64,000 nucleotides of DNA from an uncultured Prevotellaceae bacterium (GCA_900316505.1 ONDH01000008.1:1-64000), one strand, 5' to 3'. Positions 9,182 through 17,462 are shown, counted from the first letter of the stretch. The notes: generated by a model from the letters alone, not told the origin. Translations and numbers: made by a program.

Positions 9182-9496
9182 ATGGAACAAATTGACAATC
9201 CAACTCCTCAGCAATCTCCCATGCCTAAGCCAGACAACAATATGGTGCTGGCAGTGTTGACAACAGTCCTATTTTGTATGCCCTTTGGTATTGTGAGTAT
9301 TGTCTATGCAGCAAAAGTGGATGGACTCTACTATGCAGACGATTATGCAGGCGCGCTTGCCGCATCCAAGAGTGCTTTCCAATGGGCTATGATAGGCATT
9401 GTTGCGTCTATAGTGGCAGGAATACTAATAGCTCTCTTTTATTTCTTATTTGTCGGAGCTGCTGTCTTTGCATCCATGGGCGGCATGTTCGACTAA
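9182..9496 (+). CDS. CD225/dispanin-family small membrane protein
   Basis: 104 residues: a short Pro/Gln-rich cytoplasmic N-terminus, a first hydrophobic segment (about 22-45, ending PFGIVSIVYAAKVDGLY) and a second span (about 68-95). The conserved dispanin/CD225 core, with a PxGIVxIVYxxKV motif and an AxxxSKSAxxW element before the second span, is clear. Bacterial members have no settled function. The next gene encodes the same core behind a GYF-like domain, so the two likely arose by duplication and may form one membrane complex. Confidence 0.82.
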   Translation: MEQIDNPTPQQSPMPKPDNNMVLAVLTTVLFCMPFGIVSIVYAAKVDGLYYADDYAGALAASKSAFQWAMIGIVASIVAGILIALFYFLFVGAAVFASMGGMFD

Positions 9497-9530
9497 ACCT
9501 GAAAACTTTAAACCATACATTATATAACTT

Positions 9531-10106
9531 ATGGGACAATATTTCTATCTTACTCCACAGAATGAACAAAAGGGACCTGTGGAAGCCAATCAATTAGTGG
9601 CTTTGGGCGTGAATGCAAACACATTGGTATGGACAGAAGGTATGGCTCAGTGGACACCTGCTGGTCAGGTGCAGGAACTCGCATCTTTCTTTGCACCTGC
9701 TGCACAACCAGCAACACCACCAACACCTTCTTATGCTGCTCAGCAAGTAGCGCCTCAGCCAGCACCCCAACCAGCACAACAAGCAGCACCCCAATCTGTG
9801 GTGTATGTACAGACCAATCCATCTGGCACTTCACAGCCAGCCATGCCAAAACCGGGCAGCAACATGATATTGGCTGTGCTGACCACCGTTTGCTGTTGCT
9901 TGCCTTTGGGCATCGTGGGCATTGTCTATGCATCGAAAGTGGATGGGCTCTATTTCGCAGGTGATTATGCCGGAGCGCTTTCCGCAGCCAAGAGTGCACG
10001 TACTTGGTCCGTTATCGGTATTGTGGCATCCCTTGTGATTGGTATCATCTATTTACTCATCTACGGAGCAGCCATATTTGCAGCCATGAAAGGTGGATTC
10101 AACTAA
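9531..10106 (+). CDS. GYF_2-domain protein fused to a CD225/dispanin domain
   Basis: 191 residues. The N-terminal part (about 3-50: QYFYLTPQNEQKGPVEANQL, then TLVWTEGMAQWTPA) is a GYF_2-type domain; such domains usually bind proline-rich peptides. A low-complexity Pro/Ala/Gln linker (about 58-105) follows, then a CD225/dispanin domain with two membrane spans (about 115-185) very similar to the protein just upstream. The proline-rich linker could be a ligand for GYF domains of neighbouring molecules; this is inference. Its stop overlaps the GTG start of the next gene by 14 bp. Confidence 0.85.
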   Translation: MGQYFYLTPQNEQKGPVEANQLVALGVNANTLVWTEGMAQWTPAGQVQELASFFAPAAQPATPPTPSYAAQQVAPQPAPQPAQQAAPQSVVYVQTNPSGTSQPAMPKPGSNMILAVLTTVCCCLPLGIVGIVYASKVDGLYFAGDYAGALSAAKSARTWSVIGIVASLVIGIIYLLIYGAAIFAAMKGGFN

Positions 10107-10491
10107 GTCCAAGAATAACATCTTTTGGTTGTTGCTGTTCCTCCTGCTGATGGTGGGGGGTATTGTCGTTTATACACTATTCGACCCGAACAAGTCTGTG
10201 TGGATGCCAAAATGTCCATTCCGTCTATTGACGGGATGGAATTGTCCTGCATGTGGACTTCAACGTGCCCTCCATGCCCTGTTGCATGGGCGCTTTGCTG
10301 AAGCCTTGTCGTACAACTACTTCTTTGTGGTCAGCATTCCGTATGTGATTGCCTTATTTGTGGCAGAAGCGCTGAAACGGATTCCTCGCGGCGACAATTT
10401 CATACGTGCAGTGGAGCATCCTGTCCTTGCACGCGTGTACATTATATTATTTATTGCTTGGGGAATTATAAGGAATCTTCTTCAGGTGTAG
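10093..10491 (+). CDS. DUF2752 membrane protein
   Basis: 132 residues with an N-terminal span (about 10-28) and two more hydrophobic stretches. The DUF2752 core CPFRLLTGWNCPACGLQRAL carries three cysteines in a C..C..C arrangement followed by a typical HALLHGRFAEAL. The function of the family is unknown. GTG at 10093 is taken as the start because it overlaps the preceding gene, indicating coupled translation. The 3' end overlaps the convergent nucleotidase gene by 26 bp. Together with the two dispanin genes it forms a small membrane-protein operon. Confidence 0.8.
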   Translation: MDSTKSKNNIFWLLLFLLLMVGGIVVYTLFDPNKSVWMPKCPFRLLTGWNCPACGLQRALHALLHGRFAEALSYNYFFVVSIPYVIALFVAEALKRIPRGDNFIRAVEHPVLARVYIILFIAWGIIRNLLQV

Positions 10492-12172
10492 AATTGCCGA
10501 AGAGGATTTGACGTTCACGTTCACTGGCTTGTGCCACCCATTCTTCAGGCACAAACCGCCAATGGTTTTGAGGTTGGGGGTCAATGGTGCCCAACTCCTT
10601 CACATATTCCATCAGATAGTAGCGGATGTCGTGTTCACTCACACTCAGAATGCGCGAATCCATCTCTTCCTTGGACAATCCTGCTCCCTTCGGTAACAGC
10701 TCACCACCACCATTGGCACGATAGGCAGTCATCGCTACGGTATAAGTCTCATCCATCAGGAATGGTCTGCCATCATCCATCCTTAGGATGTTCACCTTTT
10801 CACCCTCTGGTTTTGTCACATCCACCTCATAGTAGATGCCTGCTGCAGAATCAAAATTGAAGATGAAATTTTTGAATCCCATCCGTTCGGGGTTACTCTT
10901 CATTGGACTAATAAGCAACATCGGATCATTAGGCGTATGCATCTGCTGTGTCCATGCTGCATAACTCATTTCCAGATAGTCCTTGATTTCCTTTCCCGTC
11001 AACAACAATGTGTAGAGGTGGTCTTCAAACCGGTAGAGGTCAAAAAGGTTGCTCACCTTAATGTCGCCAGCCTCAATAGAAGCATTGAAGAAGAGTGGGG
11101 CACTGAACGAGAGGTCGGCACCGCTCACCTTCAGTTGCAAGGCTTGAATTAAGTCTATATATGCCGAAGAACCGAAATAAGCATCTGTTACATCCACTCG
11201 ATTGAGGAACGTACCGATTTTCTGCGAAGCGAAACGCTTCACCTCATGGAAAGGATAGGCAAAATGACGTCTGAAAGAATTGGCGTGTTGGTTGTGCAAC
11301 GTACCAATATAATTGAGGGTACACAGCGTTTCATGACTGGTCACCTTGCCTTGTTCGTTAATGCGGAAATCCACGTCAATAACGGCTACACTGTAAGCAT
11401 AACAGCCGGGGTTGATGCAAGGAACGTTACGTCCACCCTTCGTGGTCACTTCCTCCATGTTGCTCGCATGGTCATGCCCATATAGAATCAAGTCGAAGCC
11501 TTCCACATTCTCGGCAGTTTCCCGTGTCGCATTCTCTTTGTAAGCATCTGTCACAATACCTTCATCCATACCAGAATGCAGCAGACCTATAATAAAGTCA
11601 GGGTTCTCTTCCTCCTTCACTGTTTTTACCCATCGTTCAGCACTCTCACGGATGTCTTCAAAACGGAGTCCTTTCCAGATTTCCTTCGGAATCCAATGCG
11701 GAATGGCTGGTGTGATGAAACCAATCACCGCAATTTTCAGCCCTTGACGATAGAACACCTCATAAGGTTGAAAATAAGGCTCACCAGTGTCAATGTTGAT
11801 GGCATTAGCTCCTAAGATGGGAAAGCTGCACTCCTTCACATATTTGTCATAAATATGCTTACCCATCTCAATGTCATGATTGCCAATCACAGCCACGTCA
11901 TACCCGATGTAGTTGCAGATGTCAGCCACTCGATGTCGGGAGTTCTCACAATGATTATTGAAATAATAAGCAGTCGGTTCTCCTTGCAACATGTCTCCTC
12001 CATCAACTAAAAGCATATTGCCAGGGTTCTCTTGAACCACCTTTGCCACAAACGCATGCACCCTCTGGAGGCTTCCCTTACCCCAGTGGTCATGACGGAA
12101 GTCGTAAGGGAAGTAATTTCCGTGAACGTCCGTCGTGAAAATAATTTTCAGATGTTTCGTTTGTGTGCTCAT
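10466..12172 (-). CDS. 5'-nucleotidase / 2',3'-cyclic phosphodiesterase family metallophosphatase
   Basis: 568 residues. The calcineurin-like metallophosphatase domain (about 8-300) has all the metal-ligand motifs: TTDVHGN, DGGDMLQG, GNHDIE, GLLHSGMDEG and LYGHDHAS. A 5'-nucleotidase C-terminal domain (about 340-520) supplies the substrate pocket. Unlike UshA-type enzymes it has no signal peptide: the N-terminus MSTQTKHLKIIFTTDVHGN runs straight into the domain, so it appears cytoplasmic or the true start lies elsewhere. The -7 box is only a few bases from the ATG, so the mRNA may be nearly leaderless. The 3' end overlaps the convergent DUF2752 gene. Confidence 0.9.
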   Translation of the reverse strand: MSTQTKHLKIIFTTDVHGNYFPYDFRHDHWGKGSLQRVHAFVAKVVQENPGNMLLVDGGDMLQGEPTAYYFNNHCENSRHRVADICNYIGYDVAVIGNHDIEMGKHIYDKYVKECSFPILGANAINIDTGEPYFQPYEVFYRQGLKIAVIGFITPAIPHWIPKEIWKGLRFEDIRESAERWVKTVKEEENPDFIIGLLHSGMDEGIVTDAYKENATRETAENVEGFDLILYGHDHASNMEEVTTKGGRNVPCINPGCYAYSVAVIDVDFRINEQGKVTSHETLCTLNYIGTLHNQHANSFRRHFAYPFHEVKRFASQKIGTFLNRVDVTDAYFGSSAYIDLIQALQLKVSGADLSFSAPLFFNASIEAGDIKVSNLFDLYRFEDHLYTLLLTGKEIKDYLEMSYAAWTQQMHTPNDPMLLISPMKSNPERMGFKNFIFNFDSAAGIYYEVDVTKPEGEKVNILRMDDGRPFLMDETYTVAMTAYRANGGGELLPKGAGLSKEEMDSRILSVSEHDIRYYLMEYVKELGTIDPQPQNHWRFVPEEWVAQASERERQILFGNSTPEEDSL

Positions 12173-12180
12173 TCAGTTTG

Positions 12181-12188
12181 CAAAGGTA
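12181..12188 (-). promoter_or_regulatory. -7 box of the nucleotidase gene
   Basis: TACCTTTG on the minus strand, 8 bp before the start codon. The place where a -33 box should sit (about 12207-12210) falls inside the ATAATTG heptamer array, so promoter geometry would change with array length. Confidence 0.5.
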
Positions 12189-12194
12189 CGAAAA

Positions 12195-12229
12195 ATAATT
12201 GATAATTGATAATTGATAATTGATAATTA
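12195..12229. repeat. ATAATTG heptamer array
   Basis: Five contiguous 7-bp units (ATAATTG four times, then ATAATTA) in the spacer between the divergent nucleotidase and DnaJ-like genes, 7 bp upstream of the nucleotidase -7 box. Confidence 0.9.
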
Positions 12230-12313
12230 GCCATTCGGATAGAAAAATAGTGGCAGAGTGGGGTATTGGCATCTTTTTTGTTGTGCTTCTTTGTTAAAAA
12301 AAACACTGAAATT

Positions 12314-12967
12314 ATGGCATTTATAGATTATTACAAAGTGATGGGCATCCCTAAGGACACCCCTCAGAAAGACATAAGGGCGGCATACCGCAAGCGTTCC
12401 AAACAGTTTCATCCCGACCTTCATCCTGACGATCCCAAAGCCAAGGCGAAGTTCCAGATGTTGAACGAGGCATACGAAGTGCTCAATGACCCTGAAAAAC
12501 GTGCCAAGTATGACCAGTATGGTGAGAACTGGAAACAGGCAGAGCAGTTTGGTGGCTTTGGCACTGATGGAGGAGGAGGTAATCCCTTTGAAGGCTTCTC
12601 CTTCAACATGAGCGGAGAAGGTGGCATGAGTGATTTCTTCCAGCAAATCTTTGGAAGCATGGGAGGAGGGCGTAGAGCACGCTCCGCACGTCGTCCTGCA
12701 GAACCTTCCGAAGTGGAAGCTCATGTTTCAATCGATGTATGGACAGCCATTCTTGGCGGTGAACTTATAGTCAGCAGTACCTATGGAAAGTATAAACTGA
12801 AAGTGGCACCTGGCACCCAACCTGGCAAGAAGGTACGTCTGAAAGGGAAGGGCGGCACCAAGAGTGACGGCACCCCCAAAGACCTCATCATTGTCTTCGA
12901 TGTCACTATTCCTGCCAATCTGACCGACCAGCAGAAAGCACTCATCGAACAGGCACGAAGAGGGTGA
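12314..12967 (+). CDS. CbpA-like DnaJ-family co-chaperone
   Basis: 217 residues from ATG 12314 ([12 protein letters not shown]). The J domain (about 4-68) contains the HPD tripeptide ([11 protein letters not shown]) that stimulates DnaK. A Gly/Phe-rich linker follows (about 75-115) and then a single shortened C-terminal substrate-binding domain (about 130-215). There is no CxxCxGxG zinc finger, so it is CbpA-type rather than DnaJ-type. It is shorter than canonical CbpA (about 300 residues) because only one C-terminal beta domain is present. The upstream in-frame methionine at 12266 would add a 16-residue tail without family support. Confidence 0.87.
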   Translation: MAFIDYYKVMGIPKDTPQKDIRAAYRKRSKQFHPDLHPDDPKAKAKFQMLNEAYEVLNDPEKRAKYDQYGENWKQAEQFGGFGTDGGGGNPFEGFSFNMSGEGGMSDFFQQIFGSMGGGRRARSARRPAEPSEVEAHVSIDVWTAILGGELIVSSTYGKYKLKVAPGTQPGKKVRLKGKGGTKSDGTPKDLIIVFDVTIPANLTDQQKALIEQARRG

Positions 12968-13009
12968 TAAAACTCAGCCCCATGTAGCATAACAATATAA
13001 AGACAATAG

Positions 13010-13040
13010 AGAAGCATGTCCAGATGGATGTGCTTCTTTT
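13010..13040 (+). terminator. Terminator after the DnaJ-like gene
   Basis: AGAAGCA (13010-13016) pairs with TGCTTCT (13031-13037), followed by TTT and GTGTTTT. Confidence 0.6.
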
Positions 13041-13098
13041 GTGTTTTACACCTTCCATGTCCATTATTACTTCTTCGCCACATGCATTTGTACATGTC

Positions 13099-13241
13099 CT
13101 GCACAAGTATTTTAGAGGCTACTGCACAAGCAATTTGAAGGCTTACGCACATCTAATATAATTTGAAACTTTGAAAAAATAATTTGAAAGTTGCAAATTT
13201 ATTTTTGAAAGTTTCAAATTTTTTTTTGCAACTTTCAAATT
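13099..13241. repeat. Nested palindromes and short repeats in the 890-bp spacer
   Basis: The spacer 12968-13854 holds no convincing gene. Two near-identical 23-24 bp units (CTGCACAAGyA...GAGGCT) start at about 13099. At 13181-13197 and 13225-13241 lies a perfect 17-bp inverted repeat (AATTTGAAAGTTGCAAA), whose loop itself contains the palindrome TTTGAAAgTTTCAAA. The arrangement could extrude as a cruciform. Confidence 0.7.
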
Positions 13242-13451
13242 ATAACGCGATACGGCAACACTGCAAATTGAAATACGGCAACGCTATAAAACGGAACACA
13301 GCAAGAGCACATTACCTTTCACCCTGCGGGCAAATTACCCTGCACCGTGTAACGTAATTACGGTTATTGGTATGGCATATTGCCTTTCCTTCTTTTTCTA
13401 CTCGCTTCACACACGACATTGAGACTTTTTATCAACTTTTTCCTCAAAATC

Positions 13452-13483
13452 CTTGGTTTCTATAAAATTATATTGTACATTTG
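13452..13483 (+). promoter_or_regulatory. Promoter of the BspA-like gene
   Basis: CTTGG at 13452-13456, 19 nt, then TACATTTG at 13476-13483: a good TTG / TAnnTTTG Bacteroidota promoter. Transcription would start near 13490, leaving a leader of about 365 nt before the start codon at 13855. Confidence 0.55.
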
Positions 13484-13549
13484 CAATTAGAATAGTCAAC
13501 ATGAAGTATAACCACTAAAATCATTTTAACAAGAAACAGACAGTGAATC

Positions 13550-13846
13550 AATGAATTGAAAACGGAAACGCACGTGGGTGCGTTAAGGTGACCTTGTTGC
13601 CTAATTCCCTCACAAAGAGAAAATAACTTTCAATTATCAACTCGGCGTTTCTGCTCAAACTTAACATACAACTTGGACTTATAGTCCTTGTTCTCACCCT
13701 TCGAATCCGCCAAACTTCGTACAAGAGAACAAGTGATGAAGGTTCACGTCTATTGGGCGTGAATTGTTCATACTTTTCTTTGTACATGGCGCTTGGCGGT
13801 GCCAGAAGGGTGGAAAAGCTATAGAGCAGTTCCGCCTTTTTTATTT
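13550..13846 (+). ncRNA. Hairpin-rich leader with terminator-like end before the BspA-like gene
   Basis: Perfect stems seen by eye are AACGCAC/GTGCGTT (13567-13584), GGACT/AGTCC (13675-13687), CTTGTTCTC/GAGAACAAG (13687-13695 with 13725-13733) and TTCACG/CGTGAA (13743-13763). Last comes GGCGG (13795-13799) with CCGCC (13832-13836), followed by a run of six T ending 12 bp before the start codon. The last stem plus T-run looks like an intrinsic terminator placed to attenuate the gene. The RNA class was not recognised. An antisense open frame across this region has no protein-like character. Confidence 0.45.
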
Positions 13847-13854
13847 CTATCAAT

Positions 13855-16548
13855 ATGAGAAACATTTTACTTAAAAGTATTTTATTATGCATCCTTTCGT
13901 TGTTTGTTTGGAAAGCTCAGGCGGAAGAGTGTGTAAAAGATGGCATTCGTTATGATTTGTCAGGAAATGAAGCCACTGTTATTCAAGATTATTATTTATC
14001 TGGAGTGGGAAAATATAGTCTTCAAAAAACAAGAAAATATTATTCAGGAGACATAACCATCCCATCTTTTATCACATATAATGATGTTGAATACTCAGTC
14101 ACGTCAATTGGTAATGCTGCTTTTAGTGAGTGTACAGGCTTGACTTCTATTACCATTCCCAATAGTGTCACATCCATCAGTAAGTATGCTTTCGATGGTT
14201 GTAGCGGCTTGACCTCCGTGAACATTCCCAATAGCGTCACATCCATTGGTATCTGGGCTTTCCGTGATTGTAGCGGCTTGACCTCCGTAACCATACCTAA
14301 CAGCGTTACGTCAATTGCTGATTATGCGTTCGAAAACTGTAGCGGTTTGACTTCGGTGACCATCCCAAACAGTGTCACATCCATTGGTTCTGGTGCTTTC
14401 GATGGCTGTACTGGCTTGACGTCTGTGTCCATTCCCAACAGTGTCACATCAATCGGCAATTACGTTTTCTCAGGCTGCGGCAATTTGACAAATGTTACAT
14501 TGGATAGTAATGAAATCGTTTCAGCTTCTCGTGATTATAATTCTTCATTGAAAAAAATTTTTGGAGAACAGGTAAGCATTTATGTTTTAGGTAATAATGT
14601 CACAGAAATTGGCGAGTATGCTTTCTATAAATGTAGCGGCCTGACCTCCGTGAACATTCCCAATAGCGTCACAAGCATTGGTTATGATGCGTTTAATGGG
14701 TGCACAGGATTGGTTTCTATTACCATACCTAGTAGCGTCACATCAATCAGTGATCTTGCTTTCTCTGGTTGTAGCGGCTTGACCTCCGTGACCGTAGAAA
14801 TAACAGACCTTGCAGCATGGTGTACAAATCCTGTGACTTTCAGTATTCCGTCATCATGTACCCTTTATTTATCTTTGAACGGAAATGTTATACAAGACTT
14901 GACCATCCCTAACAGTGTCACAAAAATTGGTAATTATGCTTTCGCTGGCTGTAGTGGCTTGACCTCCGTAACTATTCCTAATAGTGTCACAGAAATTGGC
15001 AATCGCGCTTTTTATGGCTGTAGTGGTTTGACCTCCGTGACCATTCCCAACAGTGTCACATCCATCGGTTATTCCGCTTTTGCTGGTTGCAGCGGCTTGA
15101 CCTCTGTGGAGATTCCTGATGATGTTACATGCATCGGTTCAGGCGCTTTTGATAGTTCTGTAAGTATTTATGTCAAAAGAGGGACAAAAGCTTTATTGGC
15201 TTTGTGGAGCGGTGGTTATATTCCATATAGAAAAGGAACTAACATCCAATTGACCGTACCCAGTGTTAGCGTCACATCCACCACTCAAACAACCGCAACC
15301 ATAAAGTTAGATAACGCATATGATGAGTACACTTATACTGTGGATGGTGAAAAGCTCACCAGTGCAGGATTGATAATAAGGGGATTAAGACCAGAAAATT
15401 CTGGAGATTTGTATTTTGGAATATATCATAGTGAAGAACAAATGTATAGCAAGAGTGTAAGCTACAAAACAGCCAGTATTAGCCCATCTGTCAGTACGAT
15501 TGGAAAAACAGCTTCATCCATATCTGTGAAAGGTTCATATATACATGGAGACGCCAAGGTTGTCTCCCAGAAGTTCAAAGTGGATGGAGAGGAATACGAA
15601 GGTGATGAAGTTTTTATCTCAGGGCTTAATCCTTCTTCCAGTCATAATGTGACATATACCATTGAAGTGGCATATGGGAAAAATGGGGAATATACCACAA
15701 CATATAATACGGATAAAAGAAAAGATTATTGGACAATTGTTCCTATAACGGTATCCACAGAACCACTCACCCTCACCACTTCCCAACCCAAGGTCATCTC
15801 CTCTGGTAATGTGATAGTTGCAGCGGAGTCGAATCTTAATGATGAAGAGACCAATGTGGGCTTTGAGTGGAGGCGCACGGATTGGACGGACGACTTTGCC
15901 TCCAACACAGGTGGGGCTGCTATATATGATGGGACGATGGAAGGATATATCCGCAATCTGAACACGGAGAAACTCTGGAAGTTCCGTCCTTACTATCTGT
16001 CGAACAGTGGCACCTATTATTATGGCGATTGGGTGGGTCTTGACCCAACGAACACCTCTTACTTTGAACCAACGGTTCACACCTATGCCAAAATCAAGGT
16101 GGAGGGCAACACGGCACTTGTGAAGGGCTATGCTTTGAGCGGTACGGACAAGGTGACGGTGCAGGGCTTCAAGTACTGGAAGAAAGTGTCTGGTGGCAAT
16201 GCCCAACGCAGGGCTGTCAGCATCCCAACTGATGCCAAGACGGTGGAGGCGAGCGGACAGGTGATGACTGCCGAGTTGAAAGACCTTGACTACAATTCGG
16301 AATACACCTATGTGGCATTCGTCAAGACTGCTGAAGGTGAAACATTCTATGGCGAGGAACAGACTTTCGCCACAGGCGAAGACCCGACGGGCATTGAGAG
16401 CATTGATGCAGAGAGCACTTCTGATGAGCCAGTCGTTGAGATTGCCCGTTACAACATGAACGGACAGCGAATCGATGCACCACAGAAGGGCGTGAACATC
16501 ATCCGCTACTCAAACGGCACCACGAAGAAGGTCTATGTGAACCTTTAG
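13855..16548 (+). CDS. BspA-like leucine-rich repeat surface protein
   Basis: 897 residues with a signal peptide (cleavage near WKAQA). Residues about 75-430 are LRR_5/BspA-type repeats of about 23 residues built on SGLTSVTIPNSVTSIGxxAF, more than ten copies with one non-repeat interruption. The middle (about 455-800) looks like consecutive beta-sandwich (fibronectin-like) modules. The C-terminus (NMNGQRIDAPQKGVNIIRYS...) resembles the short C-terminal sorting domain of secreted Bacteroidota proteins. BspA relatives bind host matrix proteins or other cells; the ligand here is unknown. A strong terminator follows. Near-identical repeat DNA makes the gene prone to internal recombination. Confidence 0.9.
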   Translation: MRNILLKSILLCILSLFVWKAQAEECVKDGIRYDLSGNEATVIQDYYLSGVGKYSLQKTRKYYSGDITIPSFITYNDVEYSVTSIGNAAFSECTGLTSITIPNSVTSISKYAFDGCSGLTSVNIPNSVTSIGIWAFRDCSGLTSVTIPNSVTSIADYAFENCSGLTSVTIPNSVTSIGSGAFDGCTGLTSVSIPNSVTSIGNYVFSGCGNLTNVTLDSNEIVSASRDYNSSLKKIFGEQVSIYVLGNNVTEIGEYAFYKCSGLTSVNIPNSVTSIGYDAFNGCTGLVSITIPSSVTSISDLAFSGCSGLTSVTVEITDLAAWCTNPVTFSIPSSCTLYLSLNGNVIQDLTIPNSVTKIGNYAFAGCSGLTSVTIPNSVTEIGNRAFYGCSGLTSVTIPNSVTSIGYSAFAGCSGLTSVEIPDDVTCIGSGAFDSSVSIYVKRGTKALLALWSGGYIPYRKGTNIQLTVPSVSVTSTTQTTATIKLDNAYDEYTYTVDGEKLTSAGLIIRGLRPENSGDLYFGIYHSEEQMYSKSVSYKTASISPSVSTIGKTASSISVKGSYIHGDAKVVSQKFKVDGEEYEGDEVFISGLNPSSSHNVTYTIEVAYGKNGEYTTTYNTDKRKDYWTIVPITVSTEPLTLTTSQPKVISSGNVIVAAESNLNDEETNVGFEWRRTDWTDDFASNTGGAAIYDGTMEGYIRNLNTEKLWKFRPYYLSNSGTYYYGDWVGLDPTNTSYFEPTVHTYAKIKVEGNTALVKGYALSGTDKVTVQGFKYWKKVSGGNAQRRAVSIPTDAKTVEASGQVMTAELKDLDYNSEYTYVAFVKTAEGETFYGEEQTFATGEDPTGIESIDAESTSDEPVVEIARYNMNGQRIDAPQKGVNIIRYSNGTTKKVYVNL

Positions 16549-16588
16549 CTCGCGTTAGGCAAATCACTTTCAGAAACACTTCAAGCAG

Positions 16589-16625
16589 ACACCCACAAGG
16601 CTCACGGGCCTTGTGGGTGTTTGTT
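16589..16625 (+). terminator. Terminator of the BspA-like gene
   Basis: A perfect 13-bp stem, ACACCCACAAGGC (16589-16601) with GCCTTGTGGGTGT (16608-16620), followed by TTGTT. Confidence 0.85.
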
Positions 16626-16627
16626 CA

Positions 16628-16650
16628 TGAGCCTTACGACGTGAGGCTCA
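16628..16650. repeat. TGAGCCTTACGACG hairpin, relative of the composite element
   Basis: TGAGCCT pairs with AGGCTCA around the loop TACGACGTG. The string GAGCCTTACGACG is the core of the 23-bp tandem repeat at 60492-60560 and of its counterpart near 32400, so this is an isolated unit of that family. Confidence 0.55.
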
Positions 16651-16700
16651 AAGTGGGGAACGGGTGTTGAGAATAGGAAGGATAGAATTAAAAAATGAAT

Positions 16701-16982
16701 TCACTTGTCACCATAATGAGAACGCAATGAGACAACGGAGACATAAATCTCAAGATCATGAATTTCGTAAATCATACGATATTGCTTGTTGATGCGTCTT
16801 GACCACGTTTCCTCGTAAACAAAATGCTTCAAGTGCTCCACTTGTCCCGTTCCAGTGCGCGGGTGTTCTTGCAATTCAATTAACAGGTTGGCAATCTTCT
16901 TGATAGTTTTCTTGTCGCCACTGCGCTTGATGGTTGCAAGTTCAGTTTTTGCCTGTTCAGAAAGGTAAACAACGTATGCCAT
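16701..16982 (-). CDS. YoeB-family toxin (mRNA interferase)
   Basis: 93 residues, the normal size of Txe/YoeB toxins of the RelE superfamily. The family signature is intact: WSRRINKQYRMIYEI and the C-terminal LRSHYGDK with catalytic Arg and His. By family knowledge it cleaves mRNA at the ribosomal A site when free of its antitoxin. It lies 3 bp downstream of the small antitoxin gene. The order antitoxin-toxin and the shared promoter are typical. The pair sits alone between a surface-protein gene and a decayed gene, consistent with acquisition. Confidence 0.9.
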   Translation of the reverse strand: MAYVVYLSEQAKTELATIKRSGDKKTIKKIANLLIELQEHPRTGTGQVEHLKHFVYEETWSRRINKQYRMIYEIHDLEIYVSVVSLRSHYGDK

Positions 16983-16985
16983 AGG

Positions 16986-17255
16986 TTATAAATCATTAAT
17001 CATGGCCATAATGTCTTCCTTGTTCTCCAAACGGGTGAATTTTGCCCCCGAACGATGAGCCTCTGCTATGTCATGTTCAACAGCTTTCACATTGCGACTG
17101 TCTGCAAAGAAAGAATCGCCAGATGGACTCACCTCATATGGGTCAGTCTGGAAGGATGGCTCCAATAGCTTCCCCGCCAACCAGTTACGGTCTCGTCGAG
17201 AAAGTGACAGGCTTTCAATGTAAGCCCAAAGTTTGTTAGTTGCAATTGTTGCCAT
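16986..17255 (-). CDS. Antitoxin of the YoeB-type pair
   Basis: 89 residues from ATG 17255 (MATIATNKLWAYIESLSL); longer upstream frames run across the promoter. The N-terminal part may form a small DNA-binding or dimerisation fold, and the C-terminal acidic/helical tail (KFTRLENKEDIMAMINDL) is the likely toxin-binding segment. It is not a classical YefM by eye and is assigned by position and size. Such antitoxins usually repress their own operon. A TTTG-N20-TACCTTTG promoter lies just upstream. Confidence 0.75.
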   Translation of the reverse strand: MATIATNKLWAYIESLSLSRRDRNWLAGKLLEPSFQTDPYEVSPSGDSFFADSRNVKAVEHDIAEAHRSGAKFTRLENKEDIMAMINDL

Positions 17256-17280
17256 AATGTTCAATTGATGTTTGACGGCG

Positions 17281-17312
17281 CAAAGGTAAATATAAAATTT
17301 TATTATTCCAAA
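17281..17312 (-). promoter_or_regulatory. Promoter of the toxin-antitoxin operon
   Basis: On the minus strand TTTG (17312-17309), 20 nt, TACCTTTG (17288-17281), 25 bp before the antitoxin start. Confidence 0.7.
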
Positions 17313-17329
17313 CAATCAACAATATATTC

Positions 17330-17455
17330 TCATTTCTCGTGACAATGACACTCGCCACCATTCATGGGGCAGGAGCCGCAGTTGCAACCGCGATTCTTTC
17401 CTGTGACTTGTCGATAGATGTAGCGGATAAGGACGACTGCAATGAGGGCGACTCC
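17330..17455 (-). pseudogene. 5'-truncated FeoB-associated Cys-rich membrane protein
   Basis: Reading the minus strand from 17455 to the stop at 17330 gives a 41-residue frame: a hydrophobic segment (GVALIAVVLIRYIYRQ) and then GCNCGSCPMNGGECHCHEK. This is the typical layout of FeoB-associated Cys-rich membrane proteins, where a single span precedes a CxCxxC cluster. An in-frame TAA lies directly upstream and there is no ATG, GTG or TTG to start it. The N-terminal few residues appear lost, replaced by the terminator of the neighbouring lipoprotein gene. No feoA or feoB is in the window. A non-standard ATT start is the alternative to decay. Confidence 0.6.
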
Positions 17456-17462
17456 TTAAAGG

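Noticed and set aside
13548..13892. 114-residue minus-strand open frame across the BspA leader
   Set aside because: It is antisense to a promoter and hairpin-rich leader, overlaps the BspA start, and its sequence has no signal, domain or protein-like pattern.
13855..16548. BspA gene as a recent horizontal acquisition because of its AT-rich start
   Set aside because: The shift in composition follows the repeat design of the family, and the C-terminal half has base use like its neighbours.
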